Positions 51,953 through 60,388 are shown, counted from the first letter of the stretch. The stretch: 64,000 bases of DNA from Ponticaulis sp. (GCA_002723155.1 PBNO01000002.1:645960-709959), one strand, 5' to 3'. Notes: generated from the letters alone by a model not told the origin. Translations and numbers: made by a program.

Positions 51953-53980
51953 ATGCATAATCTGTCTCTGAAGACTGCTCTGATTAGCGGAACTGCAGTG
52001 CTCGCGCTCACAGGTGCAGCGATCGCGCAAGAAGACACACAAGAACTCGACGCCATTCAGGTTTGGGGCACCCAAGTTGAGTCTGACCTTATGACACTGA
52101 ATGAAGACCAGATCACTTTACGTCAGGCGGATCATTTATCCGACCTACTTCGCATCGTTCCTGGCGTCGATATTGGCGGAACCCATTCTGTAAATTCACG
52201 CATAAACATTCGCGGTCTCGATGATCGTCAGCTTGATGTGTACATCGACGGCGCGTTGCAAACGAACTATCTGTATCACCATATGGGAAATCTGCTCGTG
52301 AATGCGGATATTCTGACGGCGGCAGAAATTGAAATTGGTGCAAATTCTCTGACGCATGGCGGTGTAGGCGGCGCAGTACGGTTCCGTACTCGCAATGCAC
52401 GTGATCTTCTGGAAGGGTCCGACAATCTTTTTGGCGGTCGCGTGATGGGATCGTATGCCGACAATGCTCAATCTTCATTTTCATTGACGGGATTTGGGCA
52501 GATTACAGATCAGATCGATGTTCTGGGATATTTTCATCAGGTAAACCGCGAGAACTTCGTTGATGGCGACGGTCGCGAGACAATCGGATCTGACGGCACA
52601 ACAGACAACTTTCTGCTCAAGGTCGGTTTCGAACCAACTGAAAACCAGCGTTTCCAACTGAGCTACGATCTGCTTGAAGATGGTGGCGAGTACACGCAAC
52701 GTCCCGATATGGGCGTTTTGACGAACCAGGCTATCACTGGCGATATTCTGCTGCCAACTGAGTATGCCCGCGAGACAATAAACGCCAGTTACTCGCTCGA
52801 TAACGGCCCTCTGTTTCAGCTTGAAGCGACAGCCTTCTCGAACAATCTTGAGCTGACTCGCGATGAAACCAACACCGCTATCCGTGTGCAGAATGGTAAT
52901 ACCCTCAAGCAAGTGACTGCGGATAATTATGGCTACAACGTCATGGCCACGTCTGATGTGACGCTATTCGGTTTCGAACATGCGTTTACCTATGGCGTTC
53001 AATACTTTGATCAAAATCTATCTTTCAATCAGGACCTGATGACGGCTGGAACAAATATTGACCAGGAGTCGCAAAACCTCGGTATCTTCGTTGAAAACGA
53101 GATATCGCTCACAGACACAATCATTGTGCGTCCGGGCCTGCGCTATGTCGATCATGAAGTGAGCTATCTGAATACGGGCGAATCCGGTTCGTTCGATGAT
53201 GTGCTGTTTGCGCTCGCGACCGAGTTCGAACCAACCGAAGGCTTGCGCCTGCTGGCAAGTTACACTGAGATTTTCTCAGCTCCGGAACTCGCTGAACCAT
53301 TCACTGGCGCTGGCGGAAACAAGATCGTCAATCCAGCGTTGGAAGCTGAATCCGGCGAGAATATTGAAGTTGGCGTTCGTTATGTGCGCGATTTCAATGG
53401 CGGCCAACTCGGTCTTGGGGCAAACCTGTTCCAGACAAATCTCAACAACTATATTGGCGAAATTGCTGTGCCTGGCACAACAACAGGACAAACCCAGGAC
53501 ACAAATCTGGGTAGCGTCGAGATACAGGGTTTTGAGGCAAGTGTAACTTACGCTCACGGGCCGTGGAATTTCTTTATCACGCACAATACATCTGAATTTG
53601 ACACCAGTGGGCTGAATACAACCGGCGTCTCAGAGAGCTTTCGCGAAATAGGCGACACCACGTCCTATGAGGCCAGCTATCTGTTCGAAGAAATGAACCT
53701 GTCAGTCGCAGTTAATGGACAATTCCTTCAGGACGTCACGACAAGCCTCGGTGCCAGCAAAGAAGGCTACAACATCCATAACATTATGGCGCGATGGGAC
53801 GAACCATTTGGCTTCGAAGGTCTTAGCCTGACAGGCGGCGTCGATAACCTTCTGGATGAGGCATATACCTCCCACGCCTCGCGCAGCGGCGCTACCAATC
53901 ATCCGGTTTTTGGTGCTTTGATTCTCAACGATGTTGAGCCGGGCCGAAATGTGAAATTCACCATCTCACAACGCTTCTAA
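51953..53980 (+). CDS. TonB-dependent outer-membrane receptor, heme/iron type
   Basis: 675-residue receptor with a signal peptide (ALTGAAIAQ), a plug domain (LSDLLRIVPGVDIGGTHSVN, INIRGLDDRQLDVYIDGA) and a 22-strand barrel ending in the aromatic FTISQRF. FSAPEL and NPALEAESGENIEVG correspond in position to the FRAP and NPNL boxes of heme receptors, but the fit is imperfect, so a siderophore or other ligand is possible. Two Fur-like boxes precede it, with GGGGA 4 nt before the ATG. A terminator follows. Confidence 0.88.
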   Translation: MHNLSLKTALISGTAVLALTGAAIAQEDTQELDAIQVWGTQVESDLMTLNEDQITLRQADHLSDLLRIVPGVDIGGTHSVNSRINIRGLDDRQLDVYIDGALQTNYLYHHMGNLLVNADILTAAEIEIGANSLTHGGVGGAVRFRTRNARDLLEGSDNLFGGRVMGSYADNAQSSFSLTGFGQITDQIDVLGYFHQVNRENFVDGDGRETIGSDGTTDNFLLKVGFEPTENQRFQLSYDLLEDGGEYTQRPDMGVLTNQAITGDILLPTEYARETINASYSLDNGPLFQLEATAFSNNLELTRDETNTAIRVQNGNTLKQVTADNYGYNVMATSDVTLFGFEHAFTYGVQYFDQNLSFNQDLMTAGTNIDQESQNLGIFVENEISLTDTIIVRPGLRYVDHEVSYLNTGESGSFDDVLFALATEFEPTEGLRLLASYTEIFSAPELAEPFTGAGGNKIVNPALEAESGENIEVGVRYVRDFNGGQLGLGANLFQTNLNNYIGEIAVPGTTTGQTQDTNLGSVEIQGFEASVTYAHGPWNFFITHNTSEFDTSGLNTTGVSESFREIGDTTSYEASYLFEEMNLSVAVNGQFLQDVTTSLGASKEGYNIHNIMARWDEPFGFEGLSLTGGVDNLLDEAYTSHASRSGATNHPVFGALILNDVEPGRNVKFTISQRF

Positions 53981-54005
53981 GCGATGTGATCATGATACGA
54001 TAAGC

Positions 54006-54034
54006 AAAGCCCACTCCGGAAAGAGTGGGCTTTT
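54006..54034. terminator. Bidirectional terminator between receptor and apbE
   Basis: AAAGCCCACTC (54006-54016), a short loop and GAGTGGGCTTT, ending at 54033, form an 11-bp stem flanked by T-runs. It ends the rightward receptor transcript and the leftward apbE operon. Confidence 0.9.
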
Positions 54035-54035
54035 C

Positions 54036-54887
54036 TTATAGGTAAGCTTCTGCCGCGAGAGAAAACTCACAGCCCGATTCGGTTTGAAATACAGCCGCAA
54101 CTCCCGCGGCATTTGCAAGCGATTTGCCTTCCTTACCAGCCGCGATCAAAGCTGTTGCCCACCCATCGGCGCTGATACAGGAATTTGAAATCACAGTGAC
54201 GCTTTGGGCCATATCATCAGCATCCGCGCCAAATATGTGGCTCTGAAACTGTCTTTGCCCTCGCATGGATTGCTGCAGCAATCCGCTTGTAGCTATCGCC
54301 TGGCCACACAGCGCAACCCTCAGCGCCGGACCATCGCCAGTCGACCGTTCAACATCAACCCACCAGGGCTGACCGTCCGCCTTAATGCCAGATGAAGCAA
54401 ACTCACCGCCTATCTCGACAAGAAAGCAAGCTATGCCGTGAGATCTCAGACAAGATGCCAGCTGATCAACACCGTAACCCTTTCCTGTGGCTGAAAGATC
54501 TATACGACCGTCAGATGGTCGTGAAATCATCCCATCAGCATCAAGCAAGATTTCAGCCGTCTGCCATGGAGGTAGAGATTCACTCGCCGTTTCACGACCA
54601 GTTGGCCCAAGACCCACAGAATTTAACCAATCGAGAGCGAACGGCGTGAATGCCCCATTACTCCTTCGCGCAATCTCACAGCTGGCAGTCCAGACCGCGA
54701 GAAAATGAGGAGGTGGCCTGAATCGTTGACCGAGGCGCGACCCGTTGAGCTCAGAGATAAAGGAGTTGGGCTCCCATGTGCTGAGTTCCGCCGTTATGTC
54801 ACGGAAACAGCATCGGATCTTCTCCGTAAGCGCATTCAGGTCGAGATCAGGCGAACGATAAAAGCGGGCAGACCAGGTGGTTCCCAT
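54036..54887 (-). CDS. apbE: FAD:protein FMN transferase ApbE; start uncertain
   Basis: ApbE moves FMN from FAD onto Ser/Thr of target proteins. The family N-terminal motif TMGTTWSARF is present; further motifs are AFTPFALDWLNSVGLGP, DGRIDLSATGKGYGVDQLA and the terminal SCISADGWATALIAAG. From ATG 54887 the protein (283 aa) begins inside the conserved motif. In-frame upstream codons continue it as AKIGGQTM but contain no ATG, GTG or TTG before a stop at 54996. No signal peptide is visible, unlike lipoprotein ApbE. A 12-bp hairpin spans the ATG. Last gene of a Fur-type operon. Confidence 0.9.
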   Translation of the reverse strand: MGTTWSARFYRSPDLDLNALTEKIRCCFRDITAELSTWEPNSFISELNGSRLGQRFRPPPHFLAVWTASCEIARRSNGAFTPFALDWLNSVGLGPTGRETASESLPPWQTAEILLDADGMISRPSDGRIDLSATGKGYGVDQLASCLRSHGIACFLVEIGGEFASSGIKADGQPWWVDVERSTGDGPALRVALCGQAIATSGLLQQSMRGQRQFQSHIFGADADDMAQSVTVISNSCISADGWATALIAAGKEGKSLANAAGVAAVFQTESGCEFSLAAEAYL

Positions 54888-54898
54888 GGTCTGCCCGC
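54864..54898 (-). other. Perfect 12-bp inverted repeat across the apbE start codon
   Basis: GCGGGCAGACCA and TGGTCTGCCCGC flank an 11-nt loop, with the start codon ATG (54885-54887) at the loop edge. In the apbE mRNA this GC-rich hairpin would cover the start and any ribosome site. It may be a translational control element or indicate that initiation occurs elsewhere. Confidence 0.6.
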
Positions 54899-54979
54899 CA
54901 ATTTTTGCCAGCCGGTCTTCTGCCCGAGGTTTAGTCAGACCATCGGGCAGATCTGGCGGGATGAGAATGACGGGCTCTA

Positions 54980-55789
54980 TCAGAGCCCCAGCGCTTCAAG
55001 CGTGACGACATATGAATGACCAACGCCGATAGCATGACCATTATGTTCGCCCTCACCACGAATACTGGTCGAAATCCAATACCGGCCCGCATCCTCCGGC
55101 GTAAAGCTGAACTCACCGTTTTCATCAGTTTCAGCAGTTATCGTACCGGGATCATCCCGATAGCGATCATTGCCTTTAACAATCTCCACTTCGAGACCGG
55201 CAGCAGGTTCGCCGCCAAGCGTAAAGGCAAAGCGCGCCTCTTCTCCCGCATAAACATCATTAGGGTGTGTTACTGGACGAAACTCCAGACCTTCCCCGGT
55301 CTGAGCAAAGGCTGTGGTAGACAGCGCCCCGAGTGTCACATAGGTCTCGACGTTACGACGCGAATGGAACACCTCAGCAGCCGGGTTATCGAAGAAACCT
55401 GCTTCCTGAAGCTCTTCCAGCGAGCCACGTTGACGGCGACGCTCACCGTCTTCTTCATAGAACGCCATCCATGCAGAACCTTCTTCGGCAATTCGATAAG
55501 TGCCCTGTTCTGTAAGGTGAACATCAAACGCCGTACGATAGCGACCCCTCCAACCATCTTCTACCGACTCAGCTTCACCGGACGGCGTGTAGATCTGGAC
55601 GTTTCTGTAATCCAGTGCGTGATGATTTGGAAAAAACAAATCGTTCGAAATTGCGCCATCTACCGTGATCCACTGATCATCACCAGACAACGTAAAAGTA
55701 GATGGTAGCATCCACATCCGGTGCGCAAATGCCGGTTGTGCCGCCATGAAGCCTGCTGCACAAATCATTGCCATATGTTTGATTTTCAT
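54980..55789 (-). CDS. DUF4198 periplasmic protein
   Basis: 269 residues with a signal peptide (AMICAAGFMAAQPAFA) and a mature sequence starting HRMWMLPSTFTLSG. DUF4198 proteins are periplasmic beta-rich proteins often linked to metal uptake; the aromatic/His N-terminus and the central beta-sandwich (NPNDVYAGEEARFAFTLGG-type strands, EVEIVKGNDRYRDDPGTITA) fit. ATG 55789 has AGGAGAA 7 nt upstream. It stands between DUF2271 and apbE in the iron-responsive operon. The exact ligand is unknown. Confidence 0.82.
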   Translation of the reverse strand: MKIKHMAMICAAGFMAAQPAFAHRMWMLPSTFTLSGDDQWITVDGAISNDLFFPNHHALDYRNVQIYTPSGEAESVEDGWRGRYRTAFDVHLTEQGTYRIAEEGSAWMAFYEEDGERRRQRGSLEELQEAGFFDNPAAEVFHSRRNVETYVTLGALSTTAFAQTGEGLEFRPVTHPNDVYAGEEARFAFTLGGEPAAGLEVEIVKGNDRYRDDPGTITAETDENGEFSFTPEDAGRYWISTSIRGEGEHNGHAIGVGHSYVVTLEALGL

Positions 55790-55812
55790 AGATAATTCTC
55801 CTAACCCAAGGT

Positions 55813-56328
55813 TTAAGGGCGTATGGATAGCGATACGCCACCCAGTTCTTCGCTTCCTGATTCTGAGAAATTTGCTTCGACGTCCTCGCCCCATTCAAAC
55901 GGGATCGAGATCATTTCTCGTCCTCCCACTTCTCGAGCAGCTTCGATGTGAAGCACGTAGCTGCCCGCCTCGAGATTTCTGAGGCGATCATCATCGGATG
56001 AGAATGAAAGCGTGTATTCGCCCGGGCCGCGTGTAGGGGACGAAACACCATCTACAGGCATTTCCAGATTGCGGCCGGTTCGGCGCCACCATTGTCGAAT
56101 GTCTTTGAGCCAATCTTCGCCATGACCTTCGGGCCCGTCATCGAGCTGATACCAGACGGCCAGATTAGCAACCACGCTATGATCCGGCTCTGAAATCCAG
56201 ACGGCCACATATGGTTTATGGTATTCGGCAACATTTAACCGAGGAAGCTCAATGCCCAGGTCGACCGACTGCGCGCTGGCGGCACCTGCCAGCAAACTCA
56301 AAGCGGTGAATGATAGCGTCGCACGCAT
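55813..56328 (-). CDS. DUF2271 periplasmic protein with flavinylation-like motif
   Basis: 171-residue exported protein (signal ALSLLAGAASAQ) of family DUF2271: the mature part begins with ELPRLNVAEYHKPYVAVWI and continues YHKPYVAVWISEPDHSVV. Residues 93-99, DGVSSPT, match the Dgxtsxt-type acceptor motif of ApbE substrates, with Ser96 in the acceptor position. Together with apbE in the same operon it is a good candidate for covalent FMN attachment and electron transfer. It starts 11 bp after the PepSY gene. Confidence 0.82.
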   Translation of the reverse strand: MRATLSFTALSLLAGAASAQSVDLGIELPRLNVAEYHKPYVAVWISEPDHSVVANLAVWYQLDDGPEGHGEDWLKDIRQWWRRTGRNLEMPVDGVSSPTRGPGEYTLSFSSDDDRLRNLEAGSYVLHIEAAREVGGREMISIPFEWGEDVEANFSESGSEELGGVSLSIRP

Positions 56329-56339
56329 GCAAGTCCCTT

Positions 56340-56954
56340 TCAGTGAATAAAGAAAATGGCGAGAACCGCCGGTACTACGAGGCCGGCAATCGTTAGAGGC
56401 CAGGTAATCGCACGTTTACCCGCGTGAATCTGAAGTAGCCAAAGGCCCGTCAGGCAGAACAAAATCGCTGCGACAGAAAAAATATCGATAAACCAGAACC
56501 ATACTGTTCCGGTATTTCTGCCCTTGTGCAGATCATTCAACCAGGAAATCGTGCCACGCGTCGTACGTTCGTACTCTACCGCTCCCGTCTCACGATCGAT
56601 TGCAAGCCATGCATCACCACCCGGTCGAGGCAGCCCGACATACACATCAATGTCAGTCCATTCTGCTTCGCGTCCTGATGTGTTAACCCCGATGCCGGAT
56701 CGTAAAGCCCGGATCGTCTCGGGCGGCAATTGGTCAGTCATTCCATCTTCAGGCTGCTCTGCGAGCGCACTAAAACCAGCGCCGTCAAGCGTCATCGTAT
56801 ATGTGACAGTTTCAGGTGTGGCTGGAATATCGGCCGCATGATTAAGCGTGATCCCGGTGAATGAGAAAAGAAGCATTCCAACAAGGCAGACTGCACCGGA
56901 AATCCAGTGCCAGATACGGGCCTGTTTTTTCCAGAAATTGCTCTTTTTCTTCAT
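56340..56954 (-). CDS. PepSY-associated transmembrane protein
   Basis: From ATG 56954 the protein is 204 residues: helix 1 WHWISGAVCLVGMLLFSFTG (with HW and T-G-I typical of PepSY-TM), a periplasmic PepSY-like loop with WLNDLHKGRNTGTVW, and helices at residues ~155-203. Such proteins conduct electrons or support iron reduction at the inner membrane. An in-frame TTG at 57032 would add 26 residues but coincides with a TATAAT sequence, so it is probably not transcribed. First gene of the DUF2271-DUF4198-apbE operon. Confidence 0.8.
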   Translation of the reverse strand: MKKKSNFWKKQARIWHWISGAVCLVGMLLFSFTGITLNHAADIPATPETVTYTMTLDGAGFSALAEQPEDGMTDQLPPETIRALRSGIGVNTSGREAEWTDIDVYVGLPRPGGDAWLAIDRETGAVEYERTTRGTISWLNDLHKGRNTGTVWFWFIDIFSVAAILFCLTGLWLLQIHAGKRAITWPLTIAGLVVPAVLAIFFIH

Positions 56955-57031
56955 CCGCTTCTTTGCCTGTGCAGCGATATTCGCAGGCACAGCAGCGTCA
57001 TTGCTTTCCAACTTTGCAGAACTCAGGCTCA

Positions 57032-57037
57032 ATTATA
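57032..57037 (-). promoter_or_regulatory. Candidate -10 element TATAAT of the PepSY operon
   Basis: TATAAT on the minus strand (57037 to 57032) lies 78 bp upstream of the ATG at 56954. I see no good -35 hexamer at 16-18 bp. The Fur-like repeat lies about 38 bp further upstream. Confidence 0.35.
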
Positions 57038-57074
57038 CCCACCCAGCCAACCAGAACAGATTGGCCTTTTTTGC

Positions 57075-57089
57075 GAATGATTTTCATTC
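57075..57089. promoter_or_regulatory. Fur-box-like inverted repeat GAATGA-TTT-TCATTC
   Basis: A perfect 6-3-6 inverted repeat matches the core of the Fur box (AATGA-N-AATCATT on the minus strand; 13 of 19 positions of the consensus). It lies between the leftward PepSY-DUF2271-DUF4198-apbE operon and a small rightward reading frame, upstream of both. Confidence 0.65.
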
Positions 57090-57129
57090 CTATAAATGGA
57101 GGAAAAGCATTCGTCCAGATGGGTTTGTT

Positions 57130-57270
57130 ATGTTTGTCAGAGAAATTGCAGGAATACGAATTTTGCACAGACTTTTCTTAGTTACTGGCATCGCATCCCT
57201 GGCCGCCTGCTTCCTTGTCTGGACGGGTTTGGCTCTGTCCTGGCGCCGCCTGGTGCTTCCTGCATGGTGA
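57130..57270 (+). CDS. 46-residue membrane peptide or PepSY-TM remnant
   Basis: The frame from ATG 57130 encodes MFVREIAGIRILHRLFLVTG and continues through one helix to LALSWRRLVLPAW. The end of the helix, WTGLALSWRR, recalls the terminal helix of PepSY-TM proteins, so it could be a remnant. The ATG lacks a ribosome site, but an ATT at 57106 in the same frame follows GGAGG by six bases and could start a 54-residue product. It lies just downstream of the Fur-like repeat. Confidence 0.35.
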   Translation: MFVREIAGIRILHRLFLVTGIASLAACFLVWTGLALSWRRLVLPAW

Positions 57271-57299
57271 CGCCGCAAGGCCAAAAAGGCCTGATCGGA

Positions 57300-58604
57300 T
57301 CAGAGAATGTATTTTGAAAGGTCGGCGTCCTGAGCAAGGTCGCCGACTTTTGTTTTTACGTCCTCCGCTGTCAGGCGAATGGTTTCGCCCGAACGGTCTG
57401 GCGCCGTGAAGGAAATCTCGTCCAGCAGGCGTTCCATCACGGTTTGCAGACGACGCGCGCCAATATTCTCTACGCTCTCATTCACGCGCACAGCGAGATC
57501 TGCGAGCTCATCAATGGCATCTTCGGAAAACTCGAGCGTGACGCCTTCGGCTTCCATCAGGGCTGTATATTGCTTGATGAGACTGGCTTCAGGCTCTGTC
57601 AGAATACGGCGGAAATCGTCGCGGGTGAGGGCCTTCAGCTCAACGCGAATTGGAAGGCGGCCCTGAAGCTCCGGCAGAAGATCGCTCGGCTTGGCCACGT
57701 GGAACGCGCCAGAAGCGATGAAGAGAATATGGTCGGTTTTTACCGCGCCGCGCTTCGTTGTGACGGTCGTGCCTTCGATAAGCGGGAGAAGGTCACGCTG
57801 CACGCCTTCGCGGGAGACATCGGCGCCGCGGCGATCACCGCCAGAGGCGACTTTGTCAATCTCGTCAAGAAAGACGATGCCATCCTGCTCAACCGAACGA
57901 ACAGCCTCACGGATAATGCTTTCCTCGTCGAGAAGCTTGTCGCTTTCTTCGTTCAGAAGCGGCTCATAGGCGTCTTTGACCTTCATGCGGACCTGTTTGG
58001 TGCGCCCGCCCATCGCCTTGCCGAAAATGTCGCCAAGATTGATCATACCCATTGAGCCACCGCCGCCAGGGATATCCATCATATCCATAGGCGAGGACGT
58101 ATCGGCCATATCGATATCGACTTCGCGATCATCGAGTTCGCCGGACTTCAACTTCTTGCGAAACGTTTCGCGAGTGGACTGGCCTGCTCCGTCACCAACG
58201 AGCGCGCTCAGTACGCGTTCTTCGGCAGCAACCTCAGCGCGAGCGCGCACATCCTGACGCTTGCGTTCGCGCGTCATGCCAATTGCCGCTTCCACGAGAT
58301 CACGAATGATTTGCTCGACATCACGGCCAACATAGCCGACTTCTGTGAACTTGGTCGCTTCCACTTTCAGGAATGGCGCATTGGCAAGCTTTGCCAGACG
58401 ACGGGAAATTTCTGTTTTACCCACACCCGTGGGCCCGATCATCAGAATGTTTTTAGGTGTAATCTCTTCGGCCAGTGGGGGACCAACCTGTTTACGTCTC
58501 CACCGGTTACGCAGCGCAATCGCGACTGCCCGTTTCGCGTCAGCCTGACCGACAATATACCGGTCGAGTTCAGATACGATTTCGCGGGGAGAAAACTCGG
58601 TCAT
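57300..58604 (-). CDS. hslU: ATP-dependent protease ATPase subunit HslU
   Basis: AAA+ unfoldase of the HslUV protease (about 434 residues from ATG 58604). Walker A is [12 protein letters not shown] near residue 60, Walker [15 protein letters not shown], sensor and pore residues GYVGRD; the I-domain contains the glycine/methionine-rich [20 protein letters not shown] lies 11 nt upstream. Unusually it is not next to hslV: a DUF2157 gene separates them. Confidence 0.96.
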   Translation of the reverse strand: MTEFSPREIVSELDRYIVGQADAKRAVAIALRNRWRRKQVGPPLAEEITPKNILMIGPTGVGKTEISRRLAKLANAPFLKVEATKFTEVGYVGRDVEQIIRDLVEAAIGMTRERKRQDVRARAEVAAEERVLSALVGDGAGQSTRETFRKKLKSGELDDREVDIDMADTSSPMDMMDIPGGGGSMGMINLGDIFGKAMGGRTKQVRMKVKDAYEPLLNEESDKLLDEESIIREAVRSVEQDGIVFLDEIDKVASGGDRRGADVSREGVQRDLLPLIEGTTVTTKRGAVKTDHILFIASGAFHVAKPSDLLPELQGRLPIRVELKALTRDDFRRILTEPEASLIKQYTALMEAEGVTLEFSEDAIDELADLAVRVNESVENIGARRLQTVMERLLDEISFTAPDRSGETIRLTAEDVKTKVGDLAQDADLSKYIL

Positions 58605-58728
58605 AAATTCATTGGCTCCTGAACATTCTGGCAAAACACGCCATTCATCTCACTAGGAGTTAGGAAGGGAGCTGGAATCTCCAAGAAAAAATCCCAGCCC
58701 GTCTTCGGATTCTATTTTTTTAAAAGCC

Positions 58729-59823
58729 TCAGACTTCTTTCGGGAAGACACGCCCGAGCAGCCCCGTCGATGGCATTCCAGCCAGAAGAATTTTCCGCGC
58801 TGTCTTCCAACCTGCGCCGAGCAGAACAACGATCGCACCGATGAGAAGGAAAGGCGCAGCAAACTTCATCAGGATGGAGTCGCCGAATGCCTGGAAGAGA
58901 TTCCAGATCGCCCATCCGAAAGTTACAAGGCCCGAGATAATGAGCGCGCGGCGGTTCAGAGCCAGCGAAAGAATGGTCAACACAGCAAGCACAGAGACGA
59001 GCGCGACATGGACCATGGCGCTTCCCTCTGGCACGGAGCCTTCAACAATACCCCGAATGCCATAGACCAGCTGCGGCGCTGCAGCCACGTGAAGCCAGAA
59101 AGCATTATCAGACAGACGGGAAGAGCGGTGAGGGTCGCGCGCATCGAAGAAGATGGCCAGCAAAAGCGACACGACGCCCATAGCCACCAGTGTTTCAAAG
59201 CCCGGCATCAGAATGAAAGCGATGAGTGACAGCGTGATCATCATCAGGAATTGAGAGAAGGGCAGGCGGAAGCGAATGTAATACGTAAGCGCCGCACCCG
59301 TCGCCACCAGAATGCCGAGTATCGCCGATGTACGCGACTGCGTTGCCAGATCTTCAAAGAAACTGTCGCTCGGCTCGCTTCCCGTGAAGACAGATGACGC
59401 AATCTCGCCGCCATGCTCCTGAAACACGTTCCAGACCAGCAGGAAATAAGCGGCGACGCCGACACAGACCGACCAGATAATCGCGAGAATAATACTCGGC
59501 AGCAGAAGCTTACGGCGTGCGCAGAAATACTCAGACAAGCCCCAGGCAATTGCTGCCAGCAGCCCGAAAATCACCGGTGCAAAATGTTCAAAACGAACCG
59601 TGCCGGATGTGAAAATCGAGATTGAAAGGCCGGCACCAAGACCGACAAAAAGAATGACGAGGCCAATAGAGAGGAACACGTCATTCAGATTGGAAAGAAA
59701 GCGCAACGGCTCGGCTTCGGCCTCTTCGCCTTCTTTTCGGGTAAACATCGCTTCAAGCCGGGCGGCCTGATCGGCAGAAATTACATCGGCTTCAATTGCC
59801 GCCTTCAGCTTGTCGCGATCCAT
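58729..59823 (-). CDS. DUF2157 multipass membrane protein
   Basis: 364 residues from ATG 59823 with a cytosolic start (KLKAAIEADVISADQAARLE), typical of DUF2157, then about 10 hydrophobic segments. Function is unknown. GGAGA precedes the ATG by 7 nt; the ATG lies 1 bp after the hslV stop (TGATATG), so translation is coupled to hslV. It lies between hslV and hslU, a placement that suggests regulation together with heat-shock protease genes. Confidence 0.85.
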   Translation of the reverse strand: MDRDKLKAAIEADVISADQAARLEAMFTRKEGEEAEAEPLRFLSNLNDVFLSIGLVILFVGLGAGLSISIFTSGTVRFEHFAPVIFGLLAAIAWGLSEYFCARRKLLLPSIILAIIWSVCVGVAAYFLLVWNVFQEHGGEIASSVFTGSEPSDSFFEDLATQSRTSAILGILVATGAALTYYIRFRLPFSQFLMMITLSLIAFILMPGFETLVAMGVVSLLLAIFFDARDPHRSSRLSDNAFWLHVAAAPQLVYGIRGIVEGSVPEGSAMVHVALVSVLAVLTILSLALNRRALIISGLVTFGWAIWNLFQAFGDSILMKFAAPFLLIGAIVVLLGAGWKTARKILLAGMPSTGLLGRVFPKEV

Positions 59824-59824
59824 A

Positions 59825-60388
59825 TCATGTCTCCGATGGCAGAGATTCCAGAGTGAAGCTGGAATTTGTGTAGACACAGATATCTGCCGCGATCTCCATC
59901 GCTTTACGGGCAATCACTTCCGCGTCTGGTTCATATTCATAGAGCGCACGCGCTGCGGAGACGGCGTAATTGCCGCCAGAGCCAATCGCCAGCACGTTAT
60001 GCTCCGGTTCGATGACATCGCCCTGTCCGGAAATGAGCAGAGTGACATCCTTGTCAGCCACGATCAGCATGGCTTCGAGTTTCTGAAGGTATTTCTCGGT
60101 ACGCCATTCTTTGGCGAGCTCGACGGCTGCGCGCTGAAGCTGGTCCGGATAACGTTCGAGTTTGCCCTGAAGGCGTTCGAACAGCGTGAAGGCATCCGCA
60201 GTCGCGCCCGCAAATCCGGTCAGCACCTTGCCTTCAATAAGCTGGCGCACCTTCTTCGCATTGCCCTTCATCACTGTCTGGCCAAGGGAAACCTGACCAT
60301 CACCGATTAGAGCGATTTTACCGTTCTTGCGCACAGCCAGAATTGTGGTTGCACGCCATTTATTGTTCTGGTGGGTATCATTCATCAT
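59825..60388 (-). CDS. hslV: ATP-dependent protease subunit HslV
   Basis: Proteolytic subunit of the HslUV complex, an N-terminal-nucleophile threonine protease. A 13-residue propeptide ends before [20 protein letters not shown], exposing Thr14 as nucleophile; Lys and Gly in the GDGQVSLG segment match the family. 187 residues is normal. It is the first gene of an hslV-DUF2157-hslU run. Confidence 0.96.
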   Translation of the reverse strand: MMNDTHQNNKWRATTILAVRKNGKIALIGDGQVSLGQTVMKGNAKKVRQLIEGKVLTGFAGATADAFTLFERLQGKLERYPDQLQRAAVELAKEWRTEKYLQKLEAMLIVADKDVTLLISGQGDVIEPEHNVLAIGSGGNYAVSAARALYEYEPDAEVIARKAMEIAADICVYTNSSFTLESLPSET

